This document shows, in pieces, positions 16,725 through 26,719 of a stretch of 64,000 nucleotides of DNA. A program made the position numbers and the translations under genes. Position 1 is the first letter of the stretch. Every line of letters starts with the position of its first letter. Source of the DNA: CAVOOW01 sp963697675 (GTDB lineage: Bacteria; Actinomycetota; Actinomycetes; JACCUZ01); contig CAVOOW010000002.1 in NCBI GenBank assembly GCA_963697675.1, positions 1 through 64,000 of the forward strand, read 5' to 3'. The notes under the pieces are model-generated. The model ran no database searches. It had not been told where the DNA came from and worked only from the letters and a program-made list of their open reading frames with translations.

Positions 16725-17363
16725 ATGAACGAGACGATGGTGACGCTGGTGGGTCATGTCGCCACCGAGCCGACTTTGCGCATCACGACCGGAGGCGCTC
16801 GGGTCACGAGCTTCCGGTTGGCGTCGACCGAGCGACGATTCGACAAGGGCGTCAACGACTGGCGCGACGCCTACACCACCTTTTTCACGGTGACGACCTG
16901 GCGCACCATGGCCGAGAACGTCTGCACGTCGGTCCTGAAGGGCCAACCGGTCGTCGTGCACGGCCGGCTGCGCGACAGCAGCTATGAAGCCAAGGACGGG
17001 CAGTGGCGCACGGTGCTCGAGGTGGAGGCCTTCGCGCTCGGCCATGACCTCAGCCGCGGGATCTCGAAATTCACCAAGGGCTCGCTGGCGTCGGGAGTCA
17101 ACATCGTGCGCGAGCTCGACGAGCTCGAGGAGCTCGAGGAGGTCGGCGACGTCGATCTGGAGACGGGGGAGATACGCGACTCGGCCGCCGCCGGCAGCCT
17201 TGCTGCGACGCACGACGACGCGGGCCCTCCCGACCGTGGGGCGGCCGACGATCCGGCGCCGCCCCCTGACCCGGACGGAGGTGACAGCCCCGAAGCAGCG
17301 GAGACCGATGCGCCACGAACGAGATCAGGCGGTCGCGGCGGTCGCGCCACCAGCGCGGCGTAG
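16725..17363 (+). CDS. ssb: Single-stranded DNA-binding protein, SsbB-like paralogue without acidic tip
   Basis: 212 aa. The OB-fold occupies residues 1-115 (MNETMVTLVGHVATEPTLR, the conserved TFFTVTTWR, then VVVHGRLRDSSYE). After it come a Glu/Leu-rich patch (ELDELEELEEVGDVDLETGE) and a Pro/Asp-rich tail ending GRGGRATSAA. The C-terminal DDIPF-type tip through which canonical SSB recruits partners is missing. This fits the actinobacterial second SSB (compare SsbB of Streptomyces or Rv2478c). AGGAGG lies 5 bases before the ATG. Confidence 0.88.
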   Translation: MNETMVTLVGHVATEPTLRITTGGARVTSFRLASTERRFDKGVNDWRDAYTTFFTVTTWRTMAENVCTSVLKGQPVVVHGRLRDSSYEAKDGQWRTVLEVEAFALGHDLSRGISKFTKGSLASGVNIVRELDELEELEEVGDVDLETGEIRDSAAAGSLAATHDDAGPPDRGAADDPAPPPDPDGGDSPEAAETDAPRTRSGGRGGRATSAA

Positions 17364-17431
17364 CGCGTCGGGGTCGGCAGCGGCGTCTGGCGTCCAGCGT
17401 CGCGGCTGACGTCGTCGCGCGGCGGCGTCGG

Positions 17432-17586
17432 ACAGGGCGTGCCCGGCTGGTCGGCCACCCTCCCCTCGGGTGCCGACCGGCCGCACAGGGCGTGCCCGGC
17501 TGGTCGGCCACCCTCCCCTCGGGTGCCGACCGGCCGCACAGGGCGTGCCCGGCTGGTCGGCCACCCTCCCCTCGGGTGCCGACCGG
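17432..17586. repeat. 53-bp direct tandem repeat, about 2.9 copies
   Basis: Copies begin at 17432, 17485 and 17538 and are virtually identical. Each contains GGTCGG...CCGACC arms able to fold into a hairpin, so the array may end ssb transcription. It fills much of the 341-bp gap between ssb and ettA; apart from the ettA promoter I see nothing else there. Confidence 0.92.
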
Positions 17587-17704
17587 TCCGGGCGCGTCCA
17601 CCCGCGCTCCCGAGCCCGAGCCGGCGCGCCCGGGCGCCGCGGTCGGTCGGCGCGGGCGATCGCCGATTCACAGATGCTGGCGCCGCACGCATACCCTGGA
17701 CGGC

Positions 17705-19369
<1,665 letters not shown>

Positions 19370-19438
19370 GGCCCACCGGCGCACACTGCCCTGGTGCGTC
19401 GGGGCCGTCCGCCGCGTTCCGAACGGCAGGAGGTGTAC

Positions 19439-19855
19439 GTGCGTCATCACCACACCGCTCAGCTGCGGTGGTCCGATCCGGACATGCTCGGCCACGTCAA
19501 CCATGCGCGCGCGTTGAGCCTCGTCGAGGATGGGCGGATGGCGTTCATGGCGCAGTCGCCTGCTGTCGGTGCCGAGCAGGGCCGCACCGCGCGCGGGGTC
19601 ATCCTCGCGCGGCTCGAGGTCGACTACCTCCACCAGGTGCTCTACCGCGTGGGAGAGTCACTGCCCGTCGAGAGCTGGATCACCAAGCTGGGCACCAAGT
19701 CACTCGTCATGCGCCAGGAGCTGTTCCAGGACGACCGCGTCGTACTGCGCGCCGACGCCATCTGCGTCGCGTTCGACTACGACGCCGACGCGTCGCGCCC
19801 GTTCGACGACGACGAGCGGGCGTTCTGGACGTCCTACCAGGAGGACGAGACGTGA
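19439..19855 (+). CDS. Acyl-CoA thioesterase, 4HBT hotdog fold (first of a tandem pair)
   Basis: 138 aa. Hydrolyses acyl-CoA thioesters; the substrate is unknown. The hotdog signature DPDMLGHVNHARALSLVEDGR contains the catalytic Asp and the GHVNH turn. GTG at 19439 has AGGAGG 5 bases upstream and gives the start VRHHHTAQLRW, matching the start of the next gene. Its stop overlaps the start of the second thioesterase by 3 bases (GTGA). Confidence 0.88.
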   Translation: MRHHHTAQLRWSDPDMLGHVNHARALSLVEDGRMAFMAQSPAVGAEQGRTARGVILARLEVDYLHQVLYRVGESLPVESWITKLGTKSLVMRQELFQDDRVVLRADAICVAFDYDADASRPFDDDERAFWTSYQEDET

Positions 19856-20271
19856 GGCACCACTTCCGCTGCGCGATGCGCTGGGGCGACATGGACGCCT
19901 ATGGCCACGTCAACAACGTCGTCTACCTGAGCTATCTCGAGGAAGCCCGCGTGGACATGTTGTTCACCCTCGGTTCCGACCACGGCACGCGGGCGATGTC
20001 GGAAGGCGTGTTGGTCGCGCGGCACGAGATCGACTACAAGCGACCGTTGATCTATCACCCCCGCGGCGTCGACATCGAGCTCTGGGTGGGTGTGATCAAG
20101 GCCGCGTCATTCGAGATTCGCTACGAGGTGCACGACGACACGGTGCTCTTCGCCCGAGCGGCCTCGATCCTGGTGCCCTACGACCTGGAGGCGGAGCGAC
20201 CCCGCCGGTTGACGCCCGAGGAGCGTGGCTTCCTCGAGCGCTACATCGATGCGCCGGACGGCGAGTCCTGA
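19852..20271 (+). CDS. Acyl-CoA thioesterase, 4HBT hotdog fold (second of the pair)
   Basis: 139 aa. Paralogue of the preceding gene, with DMDAYGHVNNVVYLSYLEEAR as the hotdog active-site stretch. Starts at a GTG inside the upstream stop, so it is translationally coupled. The two probably form a heteromer or differ in chain-length preference (inference). Ends 10 bases from the convergent MMPL gene. Confidence 0.88.
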   Translation: MRHHFRCAMRWGDMDAYGHVNNVVYLSYLEEARVDMLFTLGSDHGTRAMSEGVLVARHEIDYKRPLIYHPRGVDIELWVGVIKAASFEIRYEVHDDTVLFARAASILVPYDLEAERPRRLTPEERGFLERYIDAPDGES

Positions 20272-20281
20272 CGCGCTGCAC

Positions 20282-22459
20282 CTAGTCGAGGGCCGGCTCC
20301 AATGGCTTCTCCTCTGCCGACGCGTCGGGATGCTCGCGGACGGCCGCGTGCGGCTCGACCCGCACCAGTCGCGCCGCCCACACCGGCAGCCACCAGTTCC
20401 ACCTGCCGAACAGCGACACGAGCGACGGCACCAGAAGGGCACGCACGACCGTCGCATCGAGCAGGATGCCGATGCCGAGTGCGGTGGCGAACACCTTGAT
20501 GTCCGTGCCGGGCGACGAGGTCAGGGCCAGGAATGCCATGAACAGGATCAGCGCGGCGCCAGTGACCAGCCGACCCGTGCGGGCGAGCCCGGTGATGACC
20601 GCGTCGTTGGTGTTGCCCGACTTGTCGTACTCCTCGCGCATCCGGGCCAGGATGAACACCTCGTAGTCCATCGACAACCCGAACAGGAACGCGAAGATCA
20701 GCACCGGCAGCCAGAAGGTCACCGCCCCCGTCTGTTCGATGTCGAAGATCTGCTTCGACCCGTGGCCTTCCTGCCAGAACAGCACTGTCGCGCCGAACGT
20801 CGCGGCCACCGAGACCACGTTCAGCAGCACCGCCTTGATCGGCAGCAGGATCGACCGGAACGTGCGCACCAGCAGGAGGAACGTCACGAGCGCGATCAGA
20901 CCGAGGCTGTAGGGGAACTTCTTGTAGACCGCGTTGATGTAGTCGAGCACCGTCGCGCCGACACCAGCGATGCCGACGAAGCCCGGCACACCGTCGATCG
21001 CGTCCTGGACGCGGGTGACGACGTGGGCCTCGTCAGAGTCGACCGTCTCGGCCGTCGGGATCACCGCGACGAGGGCGTAGCCGTCCTTGCGCCACTGCTC
21101 GTTGTCGGGCGCGAACGCGGCGGCGACGCCATCGACCTTCACAGCCGAGTCGACCGCCTGCGTCGCAGAGCCCGCCAGGTCAGACCCCTTGAGGAGCACC
21201 TCCATCGGGGAAACCACGCCGGCAGGTACGCCGCCGTCACGCAAGGTCTGCAGCTGTTCGTAGGCCGGGCCGCCACTGGCCAACGACGACGTCTGCGACT
21301 GACCGATCTTGATGCCGAAGATCGGGATGATCAGCGCGGCGAGGATGGTCAGCGCGAGACCAGCCGCGATCCAGCGCCAGCGGACCACGAGACGAGCCCA
21401 GGCAGACCATGCTCGCGACGGTCGTCCCTCGTGACGGATGTGCGGCCAGTCGACCTTGGGGCCGATGCTGCCCAGCATTGCCGGCAGGAGGGTGAGGATG
21501 ACGATCGTGCTGACCAGCGGAATGAGCATGCCGCCGATTCCCATGCTGCGCAGCAGCGGCACGGGGATGACGAGCAGCGCGCAGAGGCTGATGGCCACCG
21601 TGCAGGCGCTGGCGACGACGGCGTGCCCGGCGTAGTTCATCGCCACCACGACGGCGTCGTGGTTGTCCCGCCCGTGCGCCCGTTCCTCCCGCCATCGGTT
21701 GACCACGAGCAGGGAGTAGTCGACCGCGACGCCCAGGCCAACCAGGGCGATGAGGAACTGCACCACAAAGCTGATGTCGAACACGTAGGTGCCGAGCAGC
21801 ACGATCGTGAACGTCGTGAGGATCGAGACCGCCGCGATGATGAGCGGCACGAACGCGAGGAACGAGGCGAACAGGAACACCAGCACCGCGAGCGCCCCGA
21901 GCGCCCCGAGCAACGTCTCGGCGAGCAGGCTGGGCGCCTCGGGGTCATCGGTGCCCTGGGCCAGCAGGTTGTAGCCCGTCACACCGAAATCGAAGCCCGT
22001 GTCGGCGCTGGCCTTCGCCAGGATCGGCTTCATCGCGACGTCGGGGCCAACGTCGGTGAAGCTCTTGAACTCGGTGGGGTAGACGAGCGCATAGGTCGTG
22101 CGCTTGTCCTTGGTGAGGAAGACCGGGTTCTTCGTCTCGGCGTAGTCGACGAACCTCGTCTGCGGGAGTGCGGCCTTGATCTCGTCGAAGACCGGCGTGA
22201 TCTTGCCCAGCTGGTCGTCGACGGTCGTGCCCTCGGGCACCGTGACCACGGCGATCGTGGGCGGGTTCGAACCTCCGTTGCCGAACGTCGCCAGGATCTG
22301 CTTCTCGGTCTGATAGCCCGGCTGCCCCGGCAGGGAGAAGTCGAGAGTGAGCCGTTTGGACGTCTGGGTCGCCGCGAGCCCGCCGATGGGCAGCATGACG
22401 AGCCAGAACAGCGCAACGGCGAGTCGGTGGCGCAGGACGAACTCTGCGAGGCGAGTCAT
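20282..22459 (-). CDS. MMPL/RND-family membrane transporter
   Basis: 725 aa. Twelve predicted membrane helices in two halves, each with a large extracytoplasmic loop after the first helix, the MmpL/RND layout. Visible family motifs are GLGVAVDYSLLVVNRWREE and FGLSMDYEVFILARMREEY. Such proteins export lipids or small molecules with proton drive; the substrate here is unknown. The C-terminus is short and charged. ATG at 22459. No partner subunit lies next to it. The 210 bases upstream show no gene. Confidence 0.9.
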   Translation of the reverse strand: MTRLAEFVLRHRLAVALFWLVMLPIGGLAATQTSKRLTLDFSLPGQPGYQTEKQILATFGNGGSNPPTIAVVTVPEGTTVDDQLGKITPVFDEIKAALPQTRFVDYAETKNPVFLTKDKRTTYALVYPTEFKSFTDVGPDVAMKPILAKASADTGFDFGVTGYNLLAQGTDDPEAPSLLAETLLGALGALAVLVFLFASFLAFVPLIIAAVSILTTFTIVLLGTYVFDISFVVQFLIALVGLGVAVDYSLLVVNRWREERAHGRDNHDAVVVAMNYAGHAVVASACTVAISLCALLVIPVPLLRSMGIGGMLIPLVSTIVILTLLPAMLGSIGPKVDWPHIRHEGRPSRAWSAWARLVVRWRWIAAGLALTILAALIIPIFGIKIGQSQTSSLASGGPAYEQLQTLRDGGVPAGVVSPMEVLLKGSDLAGSATQAVDSAVKVDGVAAAFAPDNEQWRKDGYALVAVIPTAETVDSDEAHVVTRVQDAIDGVPGFVGIAGVGATVLDYINAVYKKFPYSLGLIALVTFLLLVRTFRSILLPIKAVLLNVVSVAATFGATVLFWQEGHGSKQIFDIEQTGAVTFWLPVLIFAFLFGLSMDYEVFILARMREEYDKSGNTNDAVITGLARTGRLVTGAALILFMAFLALTSSPGTDIKVFATALGIGILLDATVVRALLVPSLVSLFGRWNWWLPVWAARLVRVEPHAAVREHPDASAEEKPLEPALD

Positions 22460-22669
22460 GCGGGGCTCCAGATCGGGGGCTCGGGCCAGGCTCGGGCGGG
22501 GGCGCGCACGTTGAGATTCTCACGACTTTGTTTCGGCCTGTCGTCGACGCTAGAGGCAGGGTCTGACAGCGTCCATCGAATAGGCGCAGACCGGGGGAAA
22601 GGTCAGGGAGGTCCCTGAGGACCAGCGGCGCCTCACCAGGCGAGCCGTTGCGTCGCCTACCAAACGTGG

Positions 22670-24329
22670 TCAACTGGCCGCGGGGCGGAGCCAGACGGCG
22701 GTGTCCGGGGGCAGGGCGCCGTCCGCGGTCAGCGGGCCGCTGGCGAGCACGATCTCGCCGTACGTCGACACGGGCTGGGCTCCGGTGCCGAGATTGACCA
22801 CGCACACCAGGCGCGAGCCGGTCCCGTCCGCCCTCCGCTCGAACGCCAGCGTCGCGGGCGGCGAGTCGAGCCAGCGCAGCAGGCCCGCACCGAGGGCGGG
22901 GTCGCTGCGGCGCAGCGCCAGCGCCGCGCGGTAGAGCGCCAGCGTCGAGCCCTCCGCCCCCTGCTGCGCCTCGACGGAGAGGTCGCTCCAGGTCGGCGGC
23001 TGGGGCAACCAGGGCGCACCGGTCCCGAAGCCCAGCGACGGACCTGACCTCGTCCAGGGGATCGGCACCCGGCAGCCGTCCCGGCCGCGCACCTCGTGGC
23101 CCGTGCGCTCCCAGATCGGGTCGGCCAGCACGTCCTCGGGCAGGTCGACGACCTCGGGCAGGCCGAGCTCCTCGCCCTGGTAGAGGTAGGCCGATCCCGG
23201 TAGGGCCAGGGTGAGCAGCGTCGCCGCCCGGGCCCGGCGGAGGCCGAGGCTCAGGTCGATGGGAGTCTCCGGGCTGACGCGGTCCTTGATGTCGACACCG
23301 CCGCCGGTGAAGTCGAGTCGTCCATAGCGTGTCGCGTGGCGGGTCACGTCGTGGTTGGACAGGACCCAGGTCGTGGGAGCTCCGACCCGACCGGTCGTCG
23401 CGAGACATTCGTCGATCGTCCGGCGCAGCTCCTCCGCGTCCCAGGCAGCGCGCAGGTACTCGAAGTTGAAGGCAGTGTGCAGCTCGTCCGGCCGCACGTA
23501 GAGGGCCAGCCGCTCGGGGTCGTCCACCCAGGCTTCGGCAACGAAGGCGCGGGCGCCCTCGTACTCCTCCATGACCCGCCGCCAGCCGCGGTAGACCTCG
23601 TGCACGTCGTCGCGGTCCCAGATCGGGTGGTTCGGCCCGGACTCCGTCGCGAGCACGTCCGGGTCGAGGCCGGCCAGGTCGGGCAGCGCCTGGTCCTTCT
23701 TCAGCGAGTTGGCCACGTCGATCCGAAAGCCGTCGACGCCCCGGTCGAGCCAGAAGCGCAGGGTCCGGTGAAAGTCCTCGACGACCTCGGGGTTCTCCCA
23801 GTTGAAGTCCGGCTGCTCGGGCGCGAACAGGTGGAGGAACCATTCGCCGTCGGGCACTCGCGTGCCAGGCGGGGCCGCCGAACACCGACTCCCAGTCGTT
23901 GGGCGGCTCGGTGCCGCCGGGCCCGCGGCCGGAACGGAAGACGTAACGCGCGCGCTCGACCGATCCTGGCTCGGCCGCCAACGCGTCGCGAAACCACTCG
24001 TGGTGGTCGGAGGAGTGGTTGGGGACGATGTCGATGATGACCTGGAGTCCGAGATCGTGAGCGTCACGGACGAGGTCCTCGGCGTCGGCCAGCGAGCCGA
24101 ACGACGGGTCGATGTCGCGGTAGTCGGCGACGTCGTAGCCACCGTCGGCCATCGGCGAGGGGTAGAACGGCGTGATCCAGATCGCGTCGACGCCAAGGTC
24201 GCGCAGGTAGGGCAGCCGCGAGCGGATGCCGCCGAGGTCACCGATGCCGTCGCCGTTCGCATCGGCGAAGCTGCGGATGTAGATCTGGTAGATGACGCCG
24301 TGGCGCCACCAGGGATTGTCCTCGGTCAC
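22670..24329 (-). pseudogene. aglA: GH13 alpha-glucosidase, one +1 frameshift
   Basis: About 552 aa once one base near 23864 is removed. Hydrolyses alpha-glucosidic bonds of maltose, trehalose or similar sugars. The N-terminal part reads DNPWWRHGVIYQIYIRSFAD and includes region I IVPNHSSDH; after the shift come GFRIDVAN (catalytic Asp), AEAWVDD (Glu) and VLSNHDVTR (third Asp), all intact. Reading GCC TGG C ACG, the extra C breaks the frame between FGGPAW and TRVPDGEW. GTG at 24329 overlaps the stop of glbO. In M. tuberculosis aglA also follows glbO. Confidence 0.85.
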
Positions 24330-24802
24330 CGGCCGGGGGCTCCCGGCTGCGCGGGGTGGATCGGCAGACCCGGACCGCTCGACGGCGGGGCAGGGTCGTC
24401 CACGGCGTTGACCATGCTGCTGGCCGCCATCAGCAAGTAGTCCCAGAGCAGGTCCTCCGCGTGGTCGGGCAGGTCGAGGTTGTCCACGGCGACGCGCATA
24501 TGCCGCAGCCACGCGTCGCGCGCCCGGGGTCCGACGTGGAAGCCCGCGTGCCGCATCCGCAGCCGCGGATGGCCGCGCTGGTCGGAGTACGTGTGGGGTC
24601 CACCCCAGTACTGGATGAGGAACAGCCGCAGCCGCTCTTCCGCACCGGTGAGGTCCTCCTCGGGATAGATCGCCCGCAGTTCGGGGTCGGCGCCCACGCC
24701 GGAGTAGAAGTCGTGAACGAGCCGCCGGAAGGTCGGCTCGCCGCCGACCGCCTCGTAGAACGTGGTGGCGGCGTCAGGCACGGCACCCTCCGGAATACCC
24801 AT
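24326..24802 (-). CDS. glbO: Group II truncated haemoglobin (trHbO)
   Basis: 158 aa. Haem protein that binds O2 tightly and detoxifies NO or peroxides at the membrane. It shows the B10 Tyr region (HDFYSGVGADPELRAIYP), QYWGGPHTYSDQRGHPRLR, the proximal His in RMRHAGF and the group II Trp G8 in DAWLRHM. A Pro-rich tail of about 20 residues follows. ATG at 24802; no strong ribosome binding site. Its stop overlaps the start of the alpha-glucosidase gene. Confidence 0.92.
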   Translation of the reverse strand: MGIPEGAVPDAATTFYEAVGGEPTFRRLVHDFYSGVGADPELRAIYPEEDLTGAEERLRLFLIQYWGGPHTYSDQRGHPRLRMRHAGFHVGPRARDAWLRHMRVAVDNLDLPDHAEDLLWDYLLMAASSMVNAVDDPAPPSSGPGLPIHPAQPGAPGR

Positions 24803-24878
24803 GCCGCCTATCGTGTCAGAGTCAGACAAGGCGACTAGAGCAACCCGTTGGACGACCCTCGACCCACTGGAGGAAATC

Positions 24879-25304
24879 ATGGCCGCGACCCGCACCGCGA
24901 ACGCACACTGGGAAGGCACGCTCAAGGAGGGGAAGGGCACAGTCGCGCTCTCCTCGTCGGGCGTCGGCACCTACGACGTCAGCTGGCCGGCGCGTACCGA
25001 GGAGCCCAACGGCGTGACCAGCCCGGAGGAGCTGATCGCCGCGGCGCACTCGACGTGCTACTCGATGTCGCTGTCCAACGAGCTGACGAAGGCGGGCAGC
25101 CCGCCCGAGACCGTCGACACGAAGGCGGACGTGACCTTCCAGCCCGGCCAGGGCATCACCGGCGTCCATCTCACCACCACGGCGTCGGTGCCCGGCCTGA
25201 GCGCCGAGCAGTTCGCCGAGTTTGCTGAGACCGCGAAGAAGGCCTGCCCTGTCAGCGTCGCCCTGGCCGGCACCACGATCACCCTCACCGCCACCCTCGC
25301 GTAG
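24879..25304 (+). CDS. OsmC/Ohr-family peroxide reductase
   Basis: 141 aa. Thiol peroxidase acting on organic hydroperoxides. Both redox cysteines are present, in HSTCYSMSL and KKACPVSVAL. The N-terminal TLKEGKGTVALSS and GTYDVSWPAR are typical of the OsmC branch. ATG at 24879 with GGAGGA 4-5 bases upstream; the open frame extending to 24762 overlaps the glbO start and is not used. Divergent from glbO, suggesting a shared oxidative or nitrosative stress context. Confidence 0.92.
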   Translation: MAATRTANAHWEGTLKEGKGTVALSSSGVGTYDVSWPARTEEPNGVTSPEELIAAAHSTCYSMSLSNELTKAGSPPETVDTKADVTFQPGQGITGVHLTTTASVPGLSAEQFAEFAETAKKACPVSVALAGTTITLTATLA

Positions 25305-25401
25305 CGACTGAACGCTGCACCGCCTGGACACACGCTTCCGGCGAGCCCGTGGGTTCGCCGGACTCGTCGTTCCTGTCGGTGGAGCCGGTCAGACTGCTCT
25401 C

Positions 25402-25683
25402 ATGCCCGACGCCGCCTTGCTCGACAACCACCTCGCGTTCCTGGCCGCCCATCGCGGCGCAGGTACGCCGCACTGCCGCCGGGATCGAGGTGGTCGGGGA
25501 GTCGGCCGAGTTCTGGCGTGGATCCCGCTGTCCCCGTCAGCCGCGAGCTCCCGGCCGGTACGGCGACGGTCCGGCTGGTGCCGTGGAGCGGCGAGGGCTG
25601 GGAGGAGCGGCTGACCGCGGCGGGGTTCGAGCCGGCCGAGGTGCTCGTGCACATGGAAGCGCCCGGGAGCCGGCCGCGGAGTG
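25402..25683 (+). pseudogene. Degenerate gene remnant, possibly GNAT acetyltransferase N-terminus
   Basis: Three consecutive frames together spell one plausible protein: MPDAALLDNHLAFLAAHRGA, then VRRTAAGIEVVGESAEFW, then VDPAVPVSRELPAGTATVRL and LVPWSGEGWEERLTAAGFEP. Each switch is +1 (near 25464 and 25517). The text resembles the start of an actinobacterial acetyltransferase, but coding character fades after about 25665 where the convergent mscS gene begins, so the C-terminal domain is missing. The family call is tentative. Confidence 0.5.
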
Positions 25684-25698
25684 AGCGGGCCGGGCGGC

Positions 25699-26670
25699 TC
25701 AGGTGGCGCCCGCGGGTCCGGCCGGGAAGACCGGCGCGGGCACCTGGATGTTCTCCCGGTCGAAGGCCGCCTTGATGCGCACGCGCAGCTCGCGCTGCAC
25801 GCCGAAGTGCTCGTTCACCTTGCACTTGACGACCACCCGGATGGTCACCGCGTTGCCGGTCACGGACTCGACGCCGGCGACCACCGGGTCGTCGACGATC
25901 TTCTCGACCCAGTCGTCGTCGTCCGCCATGGCCTCGGCGACCTCGCGGATGACGTTCTGCACCCGGGGGATGTCCTCGTTGTAGGCGACCGACACGTCGA
26001 CGATTGCCGTCGACCAGCCCTGGCTGTGGTTGCCCACGCGCAGGATCTCGCCGTTGCGGACGTACCAGACGACACCCGAACCGTCGCGCAGCTTGGTGAC
26101 CCGCAGCGACATCTCCTCGACGGTGCCGACCGCTGAGCCGGTGTCGATCATGTCGCCGACGCCGTACTGGTCCTCGAGGATCATGAAGATGCCGGACAGG
26201 AAGTCACGCACCAGGCTCTGTGCGCCGAACCCCAGCGCGACTCCGGCAACGCCTGCGCTGGCCAGCAACGGTCCGATCGGGATGCCGAGCTTGTCGAGCA
26301 CCGTGATGAAGGCCACGCCGAAGATGACGATGGTCGCGACACTGCTCAGCACCGACCCGACCGTCTCCGCACGCTGGCTACGGCGCTCGGACACGAACGC
26401 ACCGGCCGCGCCGGCCAGCACGCGCGAGCTCTTGCGCAGCGGCGGATCGTCTTCGCGTTTCGCGGCGCTGGCCGCCCGCGACACCACACGGGCGATCGCG
26501 CGGTGCACGAGCCAGCGGATGACCATCGCTCCGATGACGATGCCGGCGATCTGCAGGGGCGTGCCGAGCAGCCAGTCAAGCGTGCTCTGGGTGTTGTCCT
26601 TCGCGGCTTCCCAGTGGATCCCGCTCAAGACTCCGTCGGCGCTCACCTGTGGCGCGACACTCAACTGCAC
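25699..26670 (-). CDS. MscS-family mechanosensitive ion channel
   Basis: 323 aa. Small-conductance channel that opens under membrane tension. Helices near residues 38-55 and 105-125 precede the pore helix TM3 (GPLLASAGVAGVALGFGAQSL, Gly/Ala-rich) and the MscS beta-domain (FMILEDQYGVGDMI, VGTVEEMSLRVTKLRDGSG). The C-terminal cytosolic alpha/beta domain is intact. GTG at 26670 with a GGGAG just upstream. The gene is intact although its neighbours on both sides are frameshifted. Confidence 0.92.
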   Translation of the reverse strand: MQLSVAPQVSADGVLSGIHWEAAKDNTQSTLDWLLGTPLQIAGIVIGAMVIRWLVHRAIARVVSRAASAAKREDDPPLRKSSRVLAGAAGAFVSERRSQRAETVGSVLSSVATIVIFGVAFITVLDKLGIPIGPLLASAGVAGVALGFGAQSLVRDFLSGIFMILEDQYGVGDMIDTGSAVGTVEEMSLRVTKLRDGSGVVWYVRNGEILRVGNHSQGWSTAIVDVSVAYNEDIPRVQNVIREVAEAMADDDDWVEKIVDDPVVAGVESVTGNAVTIRVVVKCKVNEHFGVQRELRVRIKAAFDRENIQVPAPVFPAGPAGAT

Positions 26671-26719
26671 TTCACTCCCTCATCTCGGCTGTTGGTCGGC
26701 CATCGAGGCTAGCGAGATA

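Noticed and set aside
17432..17586. CRISPR array
   Set aside because: The 53-bp units are directly adjacent without spacers and no cas genes are nearby; it is a tandem repeat.
20225..22618. 797-aa open frame on the + strand opposite the MMPL gene
   Set aside because: Composition is Arg/Asp/Gln/His-rich with no domain; it is the antisense shadow of a clear transporter in GC-rich DNA.
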